A stretch of DNA of 64,000 nucleotides, taken from contig NZ_JAUSZH010000001.1 of NCBI RefSeq assembly GCF_030817355.1, forward strand, positions 6,386,501 to 6,450,500. The letters are read 5' to 3'. The DNA is from Streptomyces sp. V1I1. Lineage in GTDB: Bacteria > Actinomycetota > Actinomycetes > Streptomycetales > Streptomycetaceae. A program made the position numbers and the translations under genes. The notes below the pieces were generated by a model. The model ran no database searches. It saw only the letters and a program-made list of their open reading frames with translations, and was not told where the DNA came from. How positions within the stretch are numbered: the stretch's first letter is position 1; each line of letters begins with the position of its first letter. This document shows positions 5,907 through 14,124 of the stretch, one piece after another.

Positions 5907-6786
5907 GGCCGCCCATGATCGTGGTGATGGTGTCGGAGGAGATCCGCGCCGACTTGGGCACACTGCCCGCCCAGGAGATGACGCTGGTGCTCACCCCGCC
6001 CACCGGGTCGAGGTAGTTGACCTGTCCGGCCGACGTGTCGCTGTTGTACCCGTCGATCGCGACCCAGTGGAAGATCTCGATGTTGGGATGGCCGACGAGA
6101 TGCGGCCCGCCCGGCACCTCCCAGGCGTTGCCCGCGATCGCGTAGTCGTTGCCGGTGTTGTGGACGATGTGCTTCTTGAAGTTCGTCTTGTCCGTGGCGG
6201 TCGGGGTGTAGGGCAGCGCCTTGGGTACGTAACCCGCCCCGGGCAGCCGGTTGTTGAGTGCGTCGGCGACCGGATAGCCGGTCGGATTCGGCACATTGAT
6301 GTTGATGCCGTACCAGGCGGTGCCGCTGGAGTTGGTCTTGAGGAGCGTCGCGGCGCTCTGCTGTGAGCGGCCCGCGACCTCGTCATGGGCGGACTGCGCG
6401 ATGACGAGGGTGGCGGGGCCACACCAGTAGGAGGTCTTCTGCGACTGGTGCAGCCCGCCGGAGAGTACGTATCCGGCTTGCGCCGAGCGGGTGGAGACGC
6501 CTTGGCTCTCGTACGATCTCGCCGCATCCGCCTGCTTCCTGGCGGCGAGTCTGCGCTGCTCGGCGGTGAGCTTCTGCGGTCCGAGGGTGTCGTGGGCGGC
6601 TTTGTACGAAGCCCCGGGGACGGGCTCGGTGTTGGTGTTCTGGGTGGCGGTGGTGTTCGCGGTGGTGTCAGTGGTGTTCGGGGTGGCGGTGGTGGCTGCT
6701 GTCGCGGGTGCTGCGAGGGTCAGGGCCGCGGCCAGACCTGTGACGGCGGTGAGGGCGAGACAGCGCCCGGTGAGCTGTGCCGGCAT
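5890..6786 (-). CDS. Secreted C39-like cysteine peptidase
   Basis: Read from ATG 6786 (AGGAGAG upstream), the 298-residue protein has a Sec signal peptide (ending APATAA) and a Thr/Asn-rich low-complexity stretch to about residue 55. A peptidase C39-like domain follows. The catalytic Cys is in SYWCGPATL (about residue 122), the His in IFHWVAIDGYN, and the acidic residue in YLDPVGG. Such domains cleave peptides or amide bonds outside the cell. It precedes and overlaps the lipoprotein gene. Substrate is unknown. Confidence 0.78.
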   Translation of the reverse strand: MPAQLTGRCLALTAVTGLAAALTLAAPATAATTATPNTTDTTANTTATQNTNTEPVPGASYKAAHDTLGPQKLTAEQRRLAARKQADAARSYESQGVSTRSAQAGYVLSGGLHQSQKTSYWCGPATLVIAQSAHDEVAGRSQQSAATLLKTNSSGTAWYGININVPNPTGYPVADALNNRLPGAGYVPKALPYTPTATDKTNFKKHIVHNTGNDYAIAGNAWEVPGGPHLVGHPNIEIFHWVAIDGYNSDTSAGQVNYLDPVGGVSTSVISWAGSVPKSARISSDTITTIMGGRGYVW

Positions 6787-6856
6787 GGGGCTCTCCTGTC
6801 CGGGGTGGGGGGCGTGCTGCAAGGCCGAGTTTGACGGGAGCACGCCATGCTGGACA

Positions 6857-6870
6857 GGGGATGCATCCCC
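6857..6870. promoter_or_regulatory. Perfect 14-bp palindrome upstream of the C39-like peptidase
   Basis: GGGGATGCATCCCC at 6857-6870 is fully self-complementary and sits 71 nt upstream of the peptidase start, in the 196-nt gap before the MFS gene stop. It is a possible operator. No regulator is assigned. Confidence 0.35.
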
Positions 6871-6982
6871 CTCTCTGCGAGCAACATTGGCCCTACCAAA
6901 GACGGATGCGCCGACCAGCGAGGACGCTGATCGGCGAAAGATTTCCGGGCGGTGAATTTCGGCGCAGGCAGGAGCGGAACGG

Positions 6983-8242
6983 TCAGCTGAGCGCCCTGCG
7001 TATGGCGAGTGCGGCCATCGGCAGCAGCAGGCAGGCGCCGACCACGTTCAGCCAGCCGTAGCTCGCTTGCGCGACGATCAGTCCGGCGGCCGCGCCGCCG
7101 ACGCCCGCCGCCGTGTTCGAGGTCAGGTCGGACAGGCCCTGCACGGCGGCCCGGGCGGGCTGCGGCACGGAGTCGGTGAGCAGCGTGGAGCCGGACACCA
7201 GGCCCGCCGACCAGCCGAGTCCGAGGACGAAGAGCCCGGCGGCGGTCTGCCCGTGGCTCGCCCCCGCCGTACCGGCGAGCAGCGCGGCCGAGCAGAGCAG
7301 CCCGACCGCGAGGCCGATCACCGCGAGCCGGCCGACCCGGTCCACCAGCCAGCCCATCACCGGCGAGAACGCGTACATGCCCGCGATATGGCCGCTGATC
7401 ACCAGGCCGATCAGCTGGATGCCCGCGCCGTGGTGGCTGAGCGCGACCGGGGTCATCGTCATGATCGACACCATCGCGGTGTGCGAGACGGCGACGGTGA
7501 CCAGCGCCAGCCGGGCCATCGGCGACTCACGCACGGCCCGCATCCCGGCCCGTAGCGAGCGCCCCTCGGGGGAGCGGTCGGCAGGGGACAGCGCGCGGGC
7601 GGTCAGCAGCGGATCGGGGCGCAGCAGGACGAGGACCATGACCCCGGAGACGAGGAACACCCCGGCCGCCCAGAAGAACGGCCCCGCGGCCGCCGGTATC
7701 CCGAGCCCGGACACGCTGCGGCCCGCGGGCGCCGCGATATTGGGGCCGAGCACCGCGCCGATCGTGGTCGCCCACACGACATTGGAGATGGCCCGGCCGC
7801 GCTGCTCGGGCTCGGCGAGGTCGGCGGCAGCAAAGCGGGCCTGCAGATTCGCCGACGAGCCGGCGCCGAAGAGGGCCATGCCCAGGAGCAGCAGCGGAAA
7901 GTTCTCGACGACCGCGGCCAGCACGACCACGCTCGCGCCCAACGCGCCGAGCAGATAGGCGAGTACGAGTCCGGGCCGCCGCCCGCGGGCCGTCATCAGC
8001 GCGGCCAGCGGCATGGACAGCAGCGCGGTCCCGGCCACGGTGGCGGTCGGCGCAAGACCGGACAGCGCCTCGGTCCCGCTCACCTGCTGCGCCAGCACGG
8101 TGGCGAGCGCGATGCCGGTCGCGACGCCGAGCCCGCCGAGGATCTGGCTGGCGATGAGCACCCCGGTGATCCGCCGCCGCAGCGCGGGCAGCTCGTCGGC
8201 CGACACCGGCGCGGGAGCCGCGGCCTTGTCGATAGACGTCAC
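6983..8242 (-). CDS. MFS transporter (drug/metabolite exporter type)
   Basis: The 419-residue protein has about 12 hydrophobic helices. The major-facilitator loop between helices 2 and 3 reads LMTARGRRPGL and the mid-protein loop reads WLVDRVGRL. The N-terminus is cytoplasmic and Pro/Ala-rich. The GTG start at 8242 overlaps the stop of a short upstream frame (GTGA). A TTG at 8263 is an alternative. Substrate is not predictable. Confidence 0.82.
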   Translation of the reverse strand: MTSIDKAAAPAPVSADELPALRRRITGVLIASQILGGLGVATGIALATVLAQQVSGTEALSGLAPTATVAGTALLSMPLAALMTARGRRPGLVLAYLLGALGASVVVLAAVVENFPLLLLGMALFGAGSSANLQARFAAADLAEPEQRGRAISNVVWATTIGAVLGPNIAAPAGRSVSGLGIPAAAGPFFWAAGVFLVSGVMVLVLLRPDPLLTARALSPADRSPEGRSLRAGMRAVRESPMARLALVTVAVSHTAMVSIMTMTPVALSHHGAGIQLIGLVISGHIAGMYAFSPVMGWLVDRVGRLAVIGLAVGLLCSAALLAGTAGASHGQTAAGLFVLGLGWSAGLVSGSTLLTDSVPQPARAAVQGLSDLTSNTAAGVGGAAAGLIVAQASYGWLNVVGACLLLPMAALAIRRALS

Positions 8243-8478
8243 CGCGCGTACGCCGTTCCACAACCGGGCGCGAGACCGGCCACGGCGCTCGCGAGACCGG
8301 CCACGGAGGCGGGCGCGAGACCGGTCGCGAAGGCGGCCGCACGACCGGGCACGGAGACGGCCAGGGAGGCGGTCGTGAAGGCGGCCGGGCTCCCGGCGGT
8401 CGCGGCAGGGGCGACCGCTCCCGCAGCGACCGCGGCAGGCGCATCGGATATGTCAGGCTCGTCAGGACTGGTGGTCAC
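8239..8478 (-). CDS. Possible short Ala-rich leader protein coupled to the MFS gene
   Basis: A 79-residue frame from GTG 8478 starts MTTSPDEPDISDAPAAV and then becomes Ala/Val/Gly-rich low complexity. Its TGA overlaps the MFS start as GTGA, which is how real coupled genes look here. It lacks a ribosome-binding site, and the DNA is repetitive (GCGAGACCGG at 8270, 8291 and 8315). It could instead be a frameshifted N-terminal extension of the MFS protein, or noncoding. Confidence 0.3.
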   Translation of the reverse strand: MTTSPDEPDISDAPAAVAAGAVAPAATAGSPAAFTTASLAVSVPGRAAAFATGLAPASVAGLASAVAGLAPGCGTAYAR

Positions 8479-8496
8479 GGGCGCAGTGTGCCAGCC

Positions 8497-8510
8497 CGTA
8501 CGCGCGTACG
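8497..8510. promoter_or_regulatory. Perfect 14-bp palindrome CGTACGCGCGTACG
   Basis: This is a fully self-complementary dyad between the ogt stop and the MFS-side frame, 19 nt upstream of GTG 8478. It would overlap the -35 region of a transcript toward the MFS gene. It is a candidate operator for exporter induction. Confidence 0.4.
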
Positions 8511-8559
8511 AAACCGCATACCTCTGCATCCGGACCGTTTGCGTCGGCGCCGGCCCCCA

Positions 8560-9090
8560 TCAGAACAGCGGCTCTGGCAGTACCCCCTCCAGCGCCAGCA
8601 GCTTCCGCTTGGTCTCCAGGCCGCCCCCGAACCCGCCCAGCCCGCCGTCCGTCTCCACCACGCGGTGGCACGGCACCACCACCGGCAGAGGATTGGAGCC
8701 CATCGCCGCGCCCACGGCCTGCGCAGCGCCCGGCTGGCCCACCCGGGCCGCCAGGTCGCCGTACCCGACGACCGTGCCGTACGGCACGCCGTCCGCCAGC
8801 TCCCGCAGCACCTGCCGGTTGAACCCGCCGGACAGCGACCAGTCCAGCGGCAGGTCGAACTCCCGCAGCCCGCCCGCGAAATACGCCTCCAGCTGGCATA
8901 TCGGCTCGGCCAGCAGGCCCGCCGCGTCCTGAACCGGCTCAGCGCCGAGCCGCCCCGCCAGCTGCCCGAGCGCCCTGTCCCGTATCGCCGCGTCGGCATG
9001 GAAGACCACGCTCACCAGGCCCTCATCGGTCGCGGCGAGCAGCAGCGGCCCGATGTCCGTGCCCACGACGGTCCACTCGAAGCTCTTCAT
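8560..9090 (-). CDS. ogt: Methylated-DNA-protein-cysteine methyltransferase
   Basis: Ogt transfers the alkyl group from O6-alkylguanine in DNA to its own cysteine in a suicide repair reaction. The 176-residue protein carries the active-site signature VVPCHRVVETDGGLGGFGGG. The DNA-binding helix region YGTVVGYGDLAARVG lies before it. ATG 9090 (MKSFEW) is the start. A PafBC-type promoter ends only 7 nt upstream, so the mRNA should be leaderless. A longer in-frame start at 9114 would lie inside that promoter and is rejected. Confidence 0.93.
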   Translation of the reverse strand: MKSFEWTVVGTDIGPLLLAATDEGLVSVVFHADAAIRDRALGQLAGRLGAEPVQDAAGLLAEPICQLEAYFAGGLREFDLPLDWSLSGGFNRQVLRELADGVPYGTVVGYGDLAARVGQPGAAQAVGAAMGSNPLPVVVPCHRVVETDGGLGGFGGGLETKRKLLALEGVLPEPLF

Positions 9091-9097
9091 GCGAACC

Positions 9098-9120
9098 ACC
9101 GTACGACCGGGCACTGACAG
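9098..9120 (-). promoter_or_regulatory. RecA-independent DNA-damage promoter of ogt
   Basis: On the minus strand CTGTCAGTG (9120-9112) is followed by exactly 8 nt and then TACGGT (9103-9098). This matches the mycobacterial/actinobacterial RecA-NDp consensus tTGTCRgtg-N8-TAnnnT used by PafBC. Seven bases separate the -10 from the ATG. Confidence 0.75.
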
Positions 9121-9127
9121 TGCCGGT

Positions 9128-10018
9128 TCAGTCCACCGCGTCCCGTACGACGTCCGGATTGTTGGTGATGATGCCGTCCACCCCGAAGCCGTCCACCCGC
9201 GCCGCCCCCGCCGCGTCGTTCACGGTCCAGGTGCTGATCCACAGCCGCTTGCCGTGCGCGCCCTTGAGCCGGTGCACCGCGGCCACGTACTCGGCCGAGA
9301 TAGAGGTGTGCGTCGGGTTGATCTGGTCGGTGAACGCCGCGTACGACGGCAGATCGGCGACCGCGGGCGTACCGAGGAAGCCGGTCGTGATGTCGGGCCG
9401 CTGCTGGTGCACGGCCTTCACGCTGCCCGCGCCGAAGCTCTGGATGACCAGCCTGTGCTTGACGTGGTGGCGGTCGAGCCAGCCCTCCTCGCGCAGCACC
9501 CGCAGGGTGTCCTTCTCGATGCCCGGGTAGGTCTCGGGCTTCTTGATCTCCAGGAGCAACTTCTGGCCGTTGTCGTCGACCCGGTTCAGATACTGCTTGA
9601 GCGTCGGCACTCGCGCACCCGCCCACTTCGGGCCGAACCAGCTGCCCGCGTCCAGCGTGGCGATCTCAGCGGCCGTGAAGTCATTGATCTTCCACGGCGC
9701 GCGCCCGGGGAAGCGCTGCTCCACGTCGGTGGTACGCGCCAGGGAGTCGTCGTGGACGACGACCAGCTCGCCGTCCTTGGTGCGCTGGACGTCGTTCTCG
9801 ACCCAGGCGAAGCCCATGTCGGCGGCGAGATCGATAGCCGCGAAGGTGTTCTCGGGCGCGTACGCGGAGGCGCCGCGGTGGGCGATCACAAGGGGTTCAC
9901 CGTGCCGGCCCGCGGTCTGGGCCGCGGCCTCGGCGGCCTCTGTCGCGGGGCCCTGAAGCAGCAGCGCGCTGACTCCCAGGAAGGCGGCGGCCGTTGCTGC
10001 GGCGGGTCGTACGTACAC
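9128..10018 (-). CDS. glpQ: Secreted glycerophosphodiester phosphodiesterase
   Basis: The 296-residue protein has an N-terminal signal segment (hydrophobic residues about 8-24) and a TIM-barrel GDPD domain. The signature is IAHRGASAYAPENTFAA, with the metal ligands in ENDVQRTKDG and the second His in VVVHDDSL. It hydrolyses deacylated phospholipids to glycerol 3-phosphate and an alcohol, scavenging phosphate and glycerol. GTG 10018 has GAGGAG upstream. The relative at this locus in S. coelicolor (glpQ2, from memory) is phosphate-controlled. I see GTTCACG at 10109-10103 on the minus strand but no clear 11-nt PHO-box repeat. Confidence 0.87.
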   Translation of the reverse strand: MYVRPAAATAAAFLGVSALLLQGPATEAAEAAAQTAGRHGEPLVIAHRGASAYAPENTFAAIDLAADMGFAWVENDVQRTKDGELVVVHDDSLARTTDVEQRFPGRAPWKINDFTAAEIATLDAGSWFGPKWAGARVPTLKQYLNRVDDNGQKLLLEIKKPETYPGIEKDTLRVLREEGWLDRHHVKHRLVIQSFGAGSVKAVHQQRPDITTGFLGTPAVADLPSYAAFTDQINPTHTSISAEYVAAVHRLKGAHGKRLWISTWTVNDAAGAARVDGFGVDGIITNNPDVVRDAVD

Positions 10019-10180
10019 CTGGACTCCTCACGGCGTCGGGTCACGGACGGGCCGACGGTGGCAGTTGACGGCCAACGTGGAACAGGCGAAGTATGGCCAG
10101 AACGTGAACGGATCCGCCCAGAACGAATCACGTGACAGTTTCTGTGTCGATAAATCTCCGTTCAATTGTTTGCTTACAGT

Positions 10181-10201
10181 GGCGAGAGCCCTACTCTCGC
10201 C
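10181..10201 (+). promoter_or_regulatory. Leader hairpin upstream of the MHYT gene
   Basis: GGCGAGAG (10181-10188) pairs with CTCTCGCC (10194-10201) around CCCTA. It follows a TACAGT hexamer at 10175-10180 that could be a -10, so the hairpin would form at the 5' end of the mRNA. No known riboswitch consensus was recognised. Confidence 0.4.
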
Positions 10202-10261
10202 CCCGGACCAGACGTTCCGTCAGGGATCGCGGGGATCACAAGGAGCGAAGGGCTTACCGGC

Positions 10262-11131
10262 ATGCAGGGGACTGTCGACGGATTCAGTTACGGCCTCGTC
10301 ACACCCGTGGCGGCCTACATGATGGCGTGCCTCGGCGGGGCCCTCGGCCTGCGCTGCACCACCAGATCCATCCGCAACGGGCGCTCCTTCAAGCCGGGCT
10401 GGCTCGCCCTGGGCGCGACTGCCATCGGCTCGGGCATCTGGACGATGCACTTCATCGCGATGATGGGCTTCACCGTCGCGGAGGCCCCCATCGGCTACGA
10501 CAGAGCGACGACCTTCGCCAGCCTGGCGGTCGCAATCGTCATGGTCGGCATCGGGATCTTCATCGTCGGATACCGCGGCGCGACCCCCATGGCCCTGGTC
10601 ACCGGCGGCACGATCACCGGCCTGGGGGTGGCCTCCATGCACTACCTCGGCATGGCCGGAATGCGACTGCAGGGACGCCTCGAGTACGACACCCTGACCG
10701 TCGTACTCTCCGTCGTCATCGCCGTCGTGGCCGCCACCTCGGCACTCTGGGCGGCCGTATCGGTCCACGGCTTCCTGGCGAGCCTCGGGGCCAGCCTGGT
10801 GATGGGCATCGCCGTGAGCGGCATGCACTACACCGGGATGGCGGCGGTCAGCGTCCATCTGCACGGGGCGGCCGGCACAGGCGACTCGGCCGCCAGCCTC
10901 CTCGCGCCCATGCTGATCGGCCCGGTGGTCTTCCTGCTCATCGCCGGAGTGGTGGTGATGTTCGACCCGCTGCTCGTCATGGGAGCGCCGGACTGGCAGC
11001 GGGCCGCCCAGGGGGTTCCCGCCCGCCCCGGAGTGCCCGCGCAGCGCGCCGGGCAGCGGCAGGGACAGCCCGCGGCCTGGGCCGCCGACCGGTCCCCTCG
11101 CCGGGGCGCGCCGCGGTCCGGCGACTGGTGA
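10262..11131 (+). CDS. MHYT-domain integral membrane sensor protein
   Basis: The 289-residue protein has about seven transmembrane helices. The three MHYT-type motifs near the outer face are WTMHFIAMMG, SMHYLGMAG and GMHYTGMAA. In this family the Met/His residues are proposed to bind copper and sense a diatomic gas. No output domain (GGDEF, EAL or kinase) is fused. The C-terminal 45 residues are Pro/Arg/Gln-rich and disordered. Start ATG 10262 (MQGTVDG) is chosen over longer frames because the AAGGAG/GAAGGG region lies upstream. Confidence 0.85.
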   Translation: MQGTVDGFSYGLVTPVAAYMMACLGGALGLRCTTRSIRNGRSFKPGWLALGATAIGSGIWTMHFIAMMGFTVAEAPIGYDRATTFASLAVAIVMVGIGIFIVGYRGATPMALVTGGTITGLGVASMHYLGMAGMRLQGRLEYDTLTVVLSVVIAVVAATSALWAAVSVHGFLASLGASLVMGIAVSGMHYTGMAAVSVHLHGAAGTGDSAASLLAPMLIGPVVFLLIAGVVVMFDPLLVMGAPDWQRAAQGVPARPGVPAQRAGQRQGQPAAWAADRSPRRGAPRSGDW

Positions 11132-11161
11132 GTGCCTGAGGCCACAGCGGATCGCCCCCGG

Positions 11162-11184
11162 TTGTCAGTGGTGGGTCGTACGGT
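11162..11184 (+). promoter_or_regulatory. RecA-independent DNA-damage promoter of uvrB
   Basis: TTGTCAGTG (11162-11170), 8 nt, then TACGGT (11179-11184) is an exact match to the PafBC-type tTGTCRgtg-N8-TAnnnT consensus. The ATG follows 6 nt after the -10, predicting a leaderless uvrB mRNA. Confidence 0.8.
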
Positions 11185-11190
11185 GGATCC

Positions 11191-13311
11191 ATGCGGCCCG
11201 TTTCCAAGATCGAACGTACGGTGGCGCCCTTCGAGGTCGTCAGTCCCTACCAGCCCAGCGGCGACCAGCCGACGGCCATCGCCGACCTGGAGCGGCGCAT
11301 CCGCGCAGGTGAGAAGGATGTCGTCCTGCTGGGTGCGACCGGCACCGGCAAGTCGGCGACCACCGCCTGGATGATCGAGCAGCTTCAGCGCCCCACCCTG
11401 GTGATGGCGCCGAACAAAACCCTGGCCGCCCAGCTGGCGAACGAGTTCCGCGAGCTCCTGCCGAACAACGCCGTCGAGTACTTCGTCTCGTACTACGACT
11501 ACTACCAGCCCGAGGCGTATGTCCCGCAGTCGGACACCTACATCGAGAAGGACTCCTCGATCAACGAAGAGGTCGAGCGGCTGCGCCACTCCGCGACGAA
11601 CTCCCTGCTCACCCGCCGCGATGTGATCGTGGTCGCCTCCGTCTCGTGCATCTACGGCCTCGGCACCCCGCAGGAGTACGTCGACCGGATGGTGCCCCTC
11701 AAGGTCGGCGACGAGATCGACCGCGACCAGCTGCTGCGCCGCTTCGTCGACATCCAGTACACGCGCAACGACGTGGCCTTCGCGCGCGGCACCTTCCGGG
11801 TCCGCGGCGACACCATCGAGATCTTCCCGGTCTACGAGGAGCTCGCCGTCCGCATCGAGATGTTCGGCGACGAGATCGAGGCGCTCTCCACCCTCCACCC
11901 GCTCACCGGCGAGATCATCAGCGAGGACGATTCGCTGTACGTCTTCCCGGCGAGCCACTATGTGGCGGGCCCGGAGCGCATGGAGAAGGCGGTCAATGGC
12001 ATCGAGCTGGAGCTGGAGCAGCGCCTCGCCGAGCTCGACAAGCAGGGCAAGCTGCTGGAGTCCCAGCGACTGCGCATGCGCACGTCGTACGACATCGAGA
12101 TGATGCGCCAGATCGGCTCCTGCTCCGGCATCGAGAACTACTCGATGCACTTCGACGACCGGAGCCCCGGCTCCGCGCCCAACACCCTCCTCGACTACTT
12201 CCCCGAGGACTTCCTCCTCGTCATCGACGAGTCGCATGTCACCGTGCCGCAGATCGGCGCGATGTACGAGGGCGACGCCTCGCGCAAGCGGACCCTGGTC
12301 GACCACGGCTTCCGGCTGCCGTCAGCCCTCGACAACCGGCCGCTGAAGTGGGAGGAGTTCCAGCAGCGGATCGGCCAGACCGTCTATCTGTCGGCGACCC
12401 CGGGAAAGTACGAACTCTCCCGCGGCGACGGCTTCGTGGAGCAGATCATCCGCCCTACCGGACTGGTCGACCCGGAGGTCGTCGTCAAGCCCACCGAGGG
12501 CCAGATCGACGACCTGGTGCACGAGATCCGCCTGCGCACCGAGAAGGACGAGCGAGTCCTGGTCACCACCCTCACCAAGAAGATGGCCGAGGACCTCACC
12601 GACTACTTCCTCGAACTGGGCATCCAGGTCCGGTACCTGCACAGTGACGTCGACACCCTGCGCCGGGTCGAGCTGCTGCGCGAACTGCGCGCCGGTGAGT
12701 ACGACGTGCTGGTCGGCATCAACCTGCTGCGTGAGGGCCTCGACCTCCCCGAGGTGTCACTGGTGGCCATCCTCGACGCCGACAAGCAGGGCTTCCTGCG
12801 CTCCGGCACTTCGCTGATCCAGACCATCGGCCGCGCGGCGCGGAATGTCTCCGGCCAGGTCCATATGTACGCGGACACCATCACCCCGGCGATGGCACAG
12901 GCCATCGAGGAGACCAACCGCCGCCGGGAGAAGCAGGTCGCTTACAACACCGAGCGCGGCCTCGACCCGCAGCCGCTCCGCAAGAAGATCAACGACATCG
13001 TCGCGACCATCGCGCGCGAGGAGGTCGACACCGAGGAGCTGCTCGGCAGCGGCTACCGCCAGGCGAAGGCGGACAAGCCGGGCAAGGGCGCCAAGGCGCC
13101 GGTCCCGGTGCTCGGCGGCCGGGGCGGAAAGACGGGCGCGGTGCTCACCGACCGGCCCGCGGCCGAACTGGCCGGGATCATCGAGGAGATGACCGACCGG
13201 ATGCGGGCCGCTGCCGCCGACCTGCAGTTCGAGATCGCCGCACGGCTGCGCGACGAGGTGAGCGAGTTGAAGAAGGAGCTGCGCCAGATGAAGGAGGCGG
13301 GCCTCGCCTGA
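11191..13311 (+). CDS. uvrB: Excinuclease ABC subunit B
   Basis: UvrB is the damage-verifying helicase of nucleotide excision repair, loaded by UvrA and cut partner of UvrC. The 706-residue protein has Walker A GATGTGKS (48-55). The damage-probing beta-hairpin region has [24 protein letters not shown] Walker B, helicase motifs SATPG and IGRAARN, and a C-terminal UVR motif for UvrC contact are also present. Residues about 625-645 form a Lys/Gly/Pro linker typical of actinobacteria. Start ATG 11191 fits the leaderless promoter. uvrA and uvrC are elsewhere in this window with separate promoters. Confidence 0.97.
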   Translation: MRPVSKIERTVAPFEVVSPYQPSGDQPTAIADLERRIRAGEKDVVLLGATGTGKSATTAWMIEQLQRPTLVMAPNKTLAAQLANEFRELLPNNAVEYFVSYYDYYQPEAYVPQSDTYIEKDSSINEEVERLRHSATNSLLTRRDVIVVASVSCIYGLGTPQEYVDRMVPLKVGDEIDRDQLLRRFVDIQYTRNDVAFARGTFRVRGDTIEIFPVYEELAVRIEMFGDEIEALSTLHPLTGEIISEDDSLYVFPASHYVAGPERMEKAVNGIELELEQRLAELDKQGKLLESQRLRMRTSYDIEMMRQIGSCSGIENYSMHFDDRSPGSAPNTLLDYFPEDFLLVIDESHVTVPQIGAMYEGDASRKRTLVDHGFRLPSALDNRPLKWEEFQQRIGQTVYLSATPGKYELSRGDGFVEQIIRPTGLVDPEVVVKPTEGQIDDLVHEIRLRTEKDERVLVTTLTKKMAEDLTDYFLELGIQVRYLHSDVDTLRRVELLRELRAGEYDVLVGINLLREGLDLPEVSLVAILDADKQGFLRSGTSLIQTIGRAARNVSGQVHMYADTITPAMAQAIEETNRRREKQVAYNTERGLDPQPLRKKINDIVATIAREEVDTEELLGSGYRQAKADKPGKGAKAPVPVLGGRGGKTGAVLTDRPAAELAGIIEEMTDRMRAAAADLQFEIAARLRDEVSELKKELRQMKEAGLA

Positions 13312-13448
13312 GCCCCACACACCTGGTGTGTTTCAAGACCGACACAAAAACGAGCCAATTCTGCTGCGCCCTTGGCGCTACTGCGTAGGGTTTCAGTCCA
13401 ACCGCCCAGACAGGCGGCCGAGGGGAACGTTCTGAGAGGGGACAGCGC

Positions 13449-14027
13449 GTGAGCGTCAACTTGTCCAAGGGACAGGGCATCAGCCTGCAGAAGTCCGACG
13501 GGGGCGAACTGAGTGCGGTGCGGATGGGCCTGGGCTGGCAGGCGGCCCCTCGCCGTGGACTGTTCGGGTCGCGCACGAGGGAGGTCGACCTCGACGCGTC
13601 GGCCGTGCTGTTCGCCGACAAGCAGCCGGTGGACGTGGTCTTCTTCCGCCACCTCGTCAGCGACGACGGCTCGGTCCGGCACACCGGAGACAACCTGGTC
13701 GGCGGCGCGGGCTCGGGCGGCGACGACGAGGCCATCCTCGTCGACCTCCAGCGGGTGCCGGTCCACATCGACCAGATCGTCTTCACGGTGAACTCCTTCA
13801 CCGGGCAGACCTTCGCAGAGGTGCAGAACGCGTTCTGTCGCATCGTCGACGAGACCAACAGCCAGGAGCTCGCCCGCTACACGCTCACCGGCGGTGGCCA
13901 GTACACCGCTCAGATCATGGCGAAGGTGCACCGCGTGGGCGGCGGCTGGCAGATGACCGCCGTCGGCACCCCGGCCAACGGCCGTACCTTCCAGGACCTG
14001 ATGCCGGCGATCCTGCCGCACCTGTAG
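13449..14027 (+). CDS. TerD-family calcium-binding stress protein
   Basis: The 192-residue soluble protein opens with the TerD signature MSVNLSKGQGISLQK. It contains acidic Ca2+-binding segments (VDLDASAVLF, SGGDDEAILVDL) and the conserved FTVNSFTGQTFAEVQNAFCRI. TerD proteins belong to the tellurite/membrane-stress systems together with TerC. The GTG start has GAGGGGAC upstream. The next genes are a TerD fusion and TerC, so the three form a Ter module, although a hairpin at 14050 separates the first two. Confidence 0.92.
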   Translation: MSVNLSKGQGISLQKSDGGELSAVRMGLGWQAAPRRGLFGSRTREVDLDASAVLFADKQPVDVVFFRHLVSDDGSVRHTGDNLVGGAGSGGDDEAILVDLQRVPVHIDQIVFTVNSFTGQTFAEVQNAFCRIVDETNSQELARYTLTGGGQYTAQIMAKVHRVGGGWQMTAVGTPANGRTFQDLMPAILPHL

Positions 14028-14049
14028 GCGCGGAGCGTACGGAAGACAC

Positions 14050-14084
14050 GCAGCTCCCGGAGGCACCAGGCCGCCGGGAGCTGC
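14050..14084 (+). terminator. Hairpin after the TerD gene
   Basis: GCAGCTCCCGG (14050-14060) pairs perfectly with CCGGGAGCTGC (14074-14084). It may terminate or attenuate transcription into the fusion gene at 14125. Confidence 0.7.
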
Positions 14085-14124
14085 ACCGCTTACCACCACC
14101 GCACAGCACTGAGGGGACAGAGCG

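Noticed and set aside
8270..8400. CRISPR-like array in the GCGAGACCGG repeats.
   Set aside because: Spacing is 21 and 24 nt with only three partial copies, the repeats are short and GC-rich, and no cas genes are in the window.
10079..10109. PHO boxes upstream of the glycerophosphodiesterase.
   Set aside because: GTTCACG and GTTCCACG are present on the minus strand but 26 nt apart, not in 11-nt register, so the site is not convincing.
10160..10261. A c-di-AMP or other riboswitch in the MHYT leader.
   Set aside because: Only one 8-bp hairpin is evident and no conserved junction sequence of a known class is present.
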